DNA of 19,038 nucleotides from assembly GCA_036501345.1 (NCBI GenBank), contig DASYAN010000307.1:1-19038 (forward strand), written 5' to 3'. Under the pieces are notes generated by a model. That model was not told the origin of the DNA. It saw nothing but the letters and a program-made list of their open reading frames with translations, and did not search any database. Both the position numbers and the translations under genes were made by a program. The stretch is from DASYAN01 sp036501345 (GTDB lineage Bacteria > Chloroflexota > Ktedonobacteria > Ktedonobacterales > Ktedonobacteraceae). Within the stretch, counting starts at the first letter, position 1. Each line of letters opens with the position of its first letter. Positions 14,783 to 19,038 of this stretch are shown here, one piece after another.

Positions 14783-16420
14783 CTTTCTACACTATCTTTG
14801 CAGTTTTGGGAACTTGCAAAAGGTAGCTTAACGGTTATTACGATTGAATGAGACAGAGAGTATTTTTACCTAGTAAGAAAAGTGGCCACTAGCCAATGTG
14901 GGGGAAAGGGTCGTAGGCATGAGCAACTCGTGGTACAAAAGAATGACGAAATGGAAAACCCTTTTGTTCTTTGGAGAACTGCCATGCCTCACCCAATTGT
15001 ATGCCTTGATGAACGTTTGCGCAAGTACTTGCACAGCTTCGATGCCCTGTTTTCTCGTCCGCAGTTTGAGCACTTTGTGACCGTGCTCGTTGCTCTGTTG
15101 ATGAGTCTCGAAGGGCAGACGCTCTCCCACTTGCATCGGGCAGTTGCAGGCAAAAAGAGTCTTTCCAGCATGAGTCGTTTTCTCTCCCAAGCTCCGTGGA
15201 GCCATCAGGAAGTGATCAAATGTAACTTTTCCCGTTTTTGTCATATGATGAAGCCAAAAATCGAGCAAGAATGCCAGAAGGTTAAAGAGCAGCAAAAGAA
15301 ACTCAAACGGCATGGTCGTCGAAAAGAACCCTTCGTTACCGGGTATCTGATCGGAGACGATTCAACCATGTCGAAAACCAAAGGGGTCAAAATGCAAGGT
15401 TTGGGCAGACATCATTCGACCACCCACGAAAAGTGTATCATTGGTCACAGCTTGGTCCAATGCCTTTACACCGTTTTAGGACGTTTTTGTCCTTTGGAAC
15501 CCTTTTTGTATCGCCAAAAAAAGACCGCAGAAAAAGAGGGAATGCCATTTTTGAGTAAAATTGATAGGATGATTCAATCTATTCAACATTTCACTCCTCC
15601 TGACGGGACTCTTACCCACGTGCTCTTAGACAGTTGGTATAGTGCAAAAAAGATCTGGAAAGCAGCCCGTGATCGTGGATTTCTGATTACAACGGGCCTG
15701 AAATGCAACCGTTCGTTGCGCATTCCCTATGATATTACTCCAGATACTCCCAAAGGGTGGAAATGGCAATCATTTTCTGAGTATGTGGCCTCTCTAGAGG
15801 CAAGTGCCTATCAGCTCTGTAGCTGGCCAAGAAATCCAGAGCGTCAGGTATGGGTGCATATTGTGGATACACATGTGAAGTCTCTGTACCGCTGCAAATT
15901 GATTATTATTCGTTATAACCTCAATGATCCCATCAAGTATGCTCGTTACTTTGCGACCAGTGACCTTGATGCTGATGCACAAAAGTGCTTAGAGCATATT
16001 AGCGCACGGTGGGATATCGAAGTTCTTTTTGAAGACGCAAAAGAACTTTTGGGGATTGATCAGTATCAACTGATGACGACAACTGCATTGCTTCGCTATT
16101 GGACTCTTTGTTGGGTTACCTTCAGCTACCTCGAAGAAATTCGGGACGAGCTAAAGCATCAAGGAATGCCAGATCATGAACAACATATTGAGGAGAAATT
16201 GGAAAAAAAGGGAGAAATAGAGTATGTTAGACATGAAGATGTGGAAGGACTTCACGCAACTCTCGGGCAAGCCAGACGTTCTGTTCAAGAAACACATCAC
16301 GAACTTTTCTTGGCATGGGTCTATCAAAACGCCCTTTCAGGTACGCCTGTCAAGGATCTCCATGCCTTTTTGGTCGCTTAAGCTCTTCCTACGATGAAAC
16401 CGCAAAGATAGTGCTTTCTA
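14783..16420 (+). mobile_element. Complete insertion sequence with target-site duplication (IS4/IS701-like)
   Basis: The element itself is 14790-16413 (1624 bp). Left end CACTATCTTTGCAGTTT (14790-14806) and right end AAACCGCAAAGATAGTG (16397-16413) are inverted repeats matching at 16 of 17 positions. They are flanked directly by the 7-bp duplication CTTTCTA at 14783-14789 and 16414-16420. One transposase gene fills the element. The intact duplication and near-perfect ends suggest a relatively recent insertion. A 7-bp duplication fits some IS4 subgroups better than the 4-bp one usual for IS701. Confidence 0.9.
14984..16381 (+). CDS. DDE transposase of the IS4/IS701 superfamily
   Basis: The frame opens with a GTG at 14882 (499 residues), but the ATG at 14984 has GGAG seven bases upstream and begins just before the conserved part, giving 465 residues. 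Residue numbers here are for the long form. The RNase H-like DDE core is visible: GDDSTMSKTKG (Asp159/160), LLDSWYSAKKIW (Asp250) and RWDIEVLFEDAKELLGIDQYQ (Glu380 or Glu384), the Y/R-E-K-like signature of this superfamily. A Lys/Gln-rich helix (about 125-148) precedes the core. The enzyme cuts the element's inverted repeats and inserts it at a new site. All catalytic positions are present and there are no frameshifts, so it is probably active. Confidence 0.92.
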   Translation: MPHPIVCLDERLRKYLHSFDALFSRPQFEHFVTVLVALLMSLEGQTLSHLHRAVAGKKSLSSMSRFLSQAPWSHQEVIKCNFSRFCHMMKPKIEQECQKVKEQQKKLKRHGRRKEPFVTGYLIGDDSTMSKTKGVKMQGLGRHHSTTHEKCIIGHSLVQCLYTVLGRFCPLEPFLYRQKKTAEKEGMPFLSKIDRMIQSIQHFTPPDGTLTHVLLDSWYSAKKIWKAARDRGFLITTGLKCNRSLRIPYDITPDTPKGWKWQSFSEYVASLEASAYQLCSWPRNPERQVWVHIVDTHVKSLYRCKLIIIRYNLNDPIKYARYFATSDLDADAQKCLEHISARWDIEVLFEDAKELLGIDQYQLMTTTALLRYWTLCWVTFSYLEEIRDELKHQGMPDHEQHIEEKLEKKGEIEYVRHEDVEGLHATLGQARRSVQETHHELFLAWVYQNALSGTPVKDLHAFLVA

Positions 16421-16498
16421 TTGGGTTATCTATATAAATGCATCGATAAAAACAAAGGTTGCTCGACAGAGGAATGAATTACGAGTAAATAGTATCTT

Positions 16499-16651
16499 CT
16501 CTATCTTTACAGTTTTCTGCCCTCACTCTTAAGTCTATGTAGATGAGCTGCTTGGCTGGAGAGAAAGAGGGACAATTTGGAGAAAAAAGAGGACATCTTT
16601 CTACTCCCTCCTTATCTCTCAAGCTCACTCGAAAAAAGTGCAAAGATAGTG
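16499..16651. mobile_element. MITE-like non-autonomous element related to the neighbouring IS
   Basis: 153 bp bounded by CTCTATCTTTACAGTTTT (16499-16516) and, inverted, CACTATCTTTGCACTTTT (complement of 16634-16651). The right end matches the left end of the IS at 17 of 18 positions and the left end at 16 of 18; the two ends match each other at 15 of 18. There is no room for a transposase. Flanks ATCTTCT (16494-16500) and ATCCTCT (16652-16658) are similar, but the first overlaps the end by two bases, so a target duplication is uncertain. It lies 85 bp beyond the right IS end and immediately upstream of the next gene. Confidence 0.7.
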
Positions 16652-16683
16652 ATCCTCTTTTGAGGATAGAGAGGAGACCAATT

Positions 16684-17832
16684 GTGCCAAGTTTGTTTTC
16701 TCGTAGAGGAGATAAAGGAAAAGGACCAGTTCGAAGTTCAGATAATCAAGGAGCCATACAAGGCACAGAAGAATCTCCAGGGAGTGTTGAGCGAAGACAT
16801 CGTATGTTTACCTCTGGGGGCGATGGGAAGAGCGTGGTAGATCCAGCGGCTCGTGAGCATTTAGAGGCTACGCGTGCCAAGAACGGAATGAAATCAGAGG
16901 AGGGAGGTGCTAGTGACAGCAGACCCTTGGATAAGAAAACGATAGAAAGAGCGCTTTATGAACCAAAACATGCTCTTAAACAGGAGCTAGATTTTCTATC
17001 AAGTGCTATCAGTATCAAACCGGTGATGCAAGACCGAGATAGTGGAGTAGACTCACCGAGACTTGTGAATCATTTAATAGATAGGGAGACCTTCCTAGTA
17101 GAGGTTGCTGATGCTATCCTGCTCCGCGAGGATGCCTCAAGCTATATTAAGAGGGGCACGACGAAGCACGATCTTAATCTTACTCTAAAAGACTTCCAAC
17201 AGAAGCTTCCCGAGGCCACCAGGGTTGTACGTGACTACAGGTTACAACTTGCAAAATGGCCAAATGAGATTGCTCAGGATCTGGAAGCAGGTATTAGTAG
17301 GGAAATAGATACATTTACATCAACAGTTAAAAATAATCTATACTTGAGCATGTTAGATAGCAGGGATTGGGAAGAGTTCCAAGGACACCGAACTTCATCA
17401 GAACAATCCCAGAGGGTACTCTTCCCAGACACAGCCGCTCCACCAGATTTTTCCACTCGGGCAGGTGCTTTCCTGAAGTTTCGGAAGGCGAACCAGGAGC
17501 TATCCAAAATCATTGAGAAACAAAAAACTCCTGATAAGATTCGAGCTGGCCTTGCTGAGCAACTAGCCTTGGCTGACGGACGCTATGAGGCAGCCTCGCT
17601 TCGTTCTCGAAGCAAGATCATGGACGTGGCAGATGAAAAGAATCTCCAGGAGAGTATGGCCGCGATCGAGACGGCCCGTGCACAGCTCACGGTGTGGGGT
17701 GAAGGGGGGATACAGCAAGCTAATCTTGCAGAGGCTATACAAGTCTTCGAAGCACTGGCACATGCTAACAAGCAACTAGAGTCTATAATGGAGGAGAACT
17801 TACCAGGATCTAGTTCTAGCCTCAGATGGTAA
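16684..17832 (+). CDS. Hypothetical helical protein with a disordered N-terminus
   Basis: 382 residues from a GTG at 16684. The frame is open back to an ATG at 16543 (429 residues), but that start has no ribosome binding site and lies inside the MITE-like element, whereas the GTG has GAGGAG seven bases upstream. About the first 80 residues are Ser/Gly/Arg/Lys-rich and look disordered. The rest is mostly charged alpha helix, with segments such as LNLTLKDFQQKLPEATRVV and ELSKIIEKQKTPDKIRAGL, and a final Ser-rich tail ending SSLRW. There is no signal peptide, membrane segment or catalytic motif that I recognise. It converges on the interrupted minus-strand gene with 10 bases between them. The MITE in its promoter may affect its expression. 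Function unknown. Confidence 0.7.
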   Translation: MPSLFSRRGDKGKGPVRSSDNQGAIQGTEESPGSVERRHRMFTSGGDGKSVVDPAAREHLEATRAKNGMKSEEGGASDSRPLDKKTIERALYEPKHALKQELDFLSSAISIKPVMQDRDSGVDSPRLVNHLIDRETFLVEVADAILLREDASSYIKRGTTKHDLNLTLKDFQQKLPEATRVVRDYRLQLAKWPNEIAQDLEAGISREIDTFTSTVKNNLYLSMLDSRDWEEFQGHRTSSEQSQRVLFPDTAAPPDFSTRAGAFLKFRKANQELSKIIEKQKTPDKIRAGLAEQLALADGRYEAASLRSRSKIMDVADEKNLQESMAAIETARAQLTVWGEGGIQQANLAEAIQVFEALAHANKQLESIMEENLPGSSSSLRW

Positions 17833-17842
17833 ATTAGGTGAA

Positions 17843-18856
17843 TTATCCTTCAAATCTCATAATGTAATACAAAAACATCCTCCTGAGAACAAGATTTTTG
17901 CTACGTGGGCAATCTTGGGGTGAGGCATGCTCGTTTGGAGTGAGGATAATCTCTTCCTTTGATCTTGTCTCAACCCCAGTTTGCCAATCTAGGATTTTTG
18001 TTCTAGCAAGGTCGGCCCCTTTTCTTGAAGATCCAGAAACAGACGCGTTTTTCAAGTCAAAACCATATATTGCTGTGTTGCCAACGTATAGACGATCAGA
18101 TGAACAACGGGAGTATATGTTATCTGGTAATTTGGGTCGAAGTGGCACCCAATTTACTAGGTTTCTACTCCAGATAGGTTTCGGCAAGCCATCGACTTTC
18201 TTATCCCAAGCATGAATTCGGTAGTGTCAGTTTTCTAGCCGTTCCAACTCTCGACTTACATTAACTAGTTTTCTAGCAGCAGATCGATGCTGACGAGCAG
18301 CAAACTGGGCATGCCTTGTTTCTCGATTCTCTTGATAATAGTCGCCAGCCCGATTGATCTCCTCAATATGTTGTTTAAGCTGCTCTTTTTGATCGTAAAC
18401 AAGATCTCCAAGAGGTATACCCCATTTCATTTCTCTAACACGCGGCCTAAGGCGTCCGAGAGATGCACAGCATTTTCTATGAAGTACATAAGTTTGCACA
18501 GTATCTGCTAACACTCCAAAATCATTAGTAGCAGTTTGAAGTACTTCAGGGCTCACATTGCCATTGACGATAGCATTAAGCGCGTGGCGATGGCCTTCAA
18601 ATGCTCCTTTTGCTCCTCTATTATCAATATCATCAATATGCGTTAAGTAAATCCTAGTGTGTTCAGCCAATGCCGGTCCCCCTCGTTGAGATGCTTCTCT
18701 GATTAATCAGAGAAGGATTAATCTTTCCCGGTTGTCGCTGGAAGAACTGCTTTCCACTGCGTTAGGACGGTGTCTTTCCGTGTAACGAGCCCGAGACCAG
18801 TTATGAGTAGACCTCTGTGGGCTAGAGTGCCCATCACCATGCCATACATCTGACAT
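17843..18856 (-). pseudogene. Unknown gene interrupted by two in-frame TGA codons
   Basis: A single frame runs from an ATG at 18856, with GGAG seven bases upstream, to TAA at 17843-17845: 338 codons, broken only by TGA at 18707-18709 (after 49 codons) and TGA at 18227-18229. The pieces are: a Ser/Arg/His-rich leader (MSDVWHGDGHSSPQRS...); a middle part of 159 codons, which could restart at a TTG at 18670 with GAGGGGG before it; and a 127-codon tail beginning HYRIHAWDKKVDGLPKPIW, which has no start site of its own. All three read like normal protein. Either one base change each (CGA or TGG to TGA) has killed the gene, or UGA is read through. Other genes here use TGA as a stop, so the code is not reassigned. 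An overlapping plus-strand frame (17898-18215) seems less likely. No family recognised. Confidence 0.6.
18694..18715. repeat. Perfect 22-bp palindrome spanning the first in-frame TGA
   Basis: Each half is CTTCTCTGATT / AATCAGAGAAG with no spacer. The minus-strand TGA (18707-18709) lies within it. It could be a dimer binding site in DNA or, as RNA, a 9-bp stem with a UUAA loop across the stop codon. Confidence 0.8.
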
Positions 18857-19038
18857 AGTATTTCTCCTTTTCGTAAAGCTTATAGAACCTTTCTGTCAAG
18901 CCAAGCAGAACAAGTATCCATTCTCAACTGTACTCAGTATGATCCACTATGTCTATACTATGGGAGGTGACAAAGTGAGGTTTGCTGTGGTAGAATAGAA
19001 AGAGCAAAGAGAAAGGGGCTTGCCACAAGCAGAGAAAG
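18857..19038. other. Upstream region of the interrupted gene
   Basis: On the minus strand TTGACA lies at 18894-18899, about 40 bases before the ATG, with only poor -10 candidates (TTACGA at 17 bases; TATAAG too close). No gene is visible to the window edge. Confidence 0.35.

Larger units (their letters stand above)
14176..14789. other. Spacer between the coiled-coil gene and the insertion sequence
   Basis: 614 bases without a convincing intact gene. It holds the terminator (14191-14218), a possible gene remnant (to 14329), a 9-bp tandem repeat (14441-14461), a long perfect hairpin (14570-14603) and a 16-bp sequence (14721-14736) repeated in inverse orientation inside the MITE-like element. 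A minus-strand frame of 78 codons (14381-14617) has no recognisable motif and crosses the hairpin. Confidence 0.5.

Noticed and set aside
16543..16683. N-terminal 47 codons of the long version of the 382-residue gene.
   Set aside because: The first 36 codons are inside the MITE-like element and lack a ribosome binding site; the GTG at 16684 has a strong one.
17898..18215. 105-codon plus-strand ORF overlapping the interrupted minus-strand gene.
   Set aside because: TTG start without a ribosome binding site; the opposite frame is continuous with a longer upstream coding frame, which fits better.

Overview
The window looks like a chromosomal segment from a Chloroflexota bacterium of the Ktedonobacteria type. 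This is an inference from the style of the genes (a large PAS/GAF-type kinase, tandem CsbD, Uma2, an IS4/IS701-like transposase, a ChlI-ChlD fusion next to CbiX), not from a marker gene. There are no rRNA genes, convincing tRNAs or CRISPR arrays. Most gene starts carry good Shine-Dalgarno sequences, and TGA is used as a normal stop by several genes.

Layout. (1) 1-1863, minus: a sensor histidine kinase that runs off the left edge. (2) 2399-2824, minus: a tandem CsbD stress protein with its own terminator. (3) 3307-6812: an AT-rich accessory block. A DUF262 (GmrS-like) gene and a MAE_28990-type HEPN gene overlap by four bases (TTGA) on the minus strand; on the plus strand follow a Uma2 nuclease-fold protein with a strong promoter and a DUF3800 protein. 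The DUF262-HEPN pair is the best candidate for a little-described defence or toxin-type system. (4) 6960-12963, minus: a cobalamin operon, transcribed cbiG, cobJ, cbiX, then a ChlI-ChlD-type chelatase subunit, closed by a terminator at 6817-6841. CbiX carries a His-rich segment and an unexplained C-terminal region of about 175 residues. (5) 13340-14175, plus: a small Cro/XRE-like regulator with a palindrome at its promoter, then a coiled-coil protein and a terminator. (6) 14790-16413: an intact insertion sequence with 17-bp terminal inverted repeats and a 7-bp target duplication (CTTTCTA). A 153-bp MITE-like relative with matching ends lies 85 bp further on. (7) 16684-18856: two convergent genes of unknown function. 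The second (minus) is one reading frame of 338 codons cut by two in-frame TGA codons; the first TGA sits inside a perfect 22-bp palindrome.

How the parts work together: the B12 genes form one transcription unit for cobalt insertion and the corrin ring-contraction steps. The accessory block and the IS/MITE region look acquired or mobile. The doubly interrupted gene is most simply a decaying pseudogene, but UGA recoding or regulated read-through would be testable alternatives.
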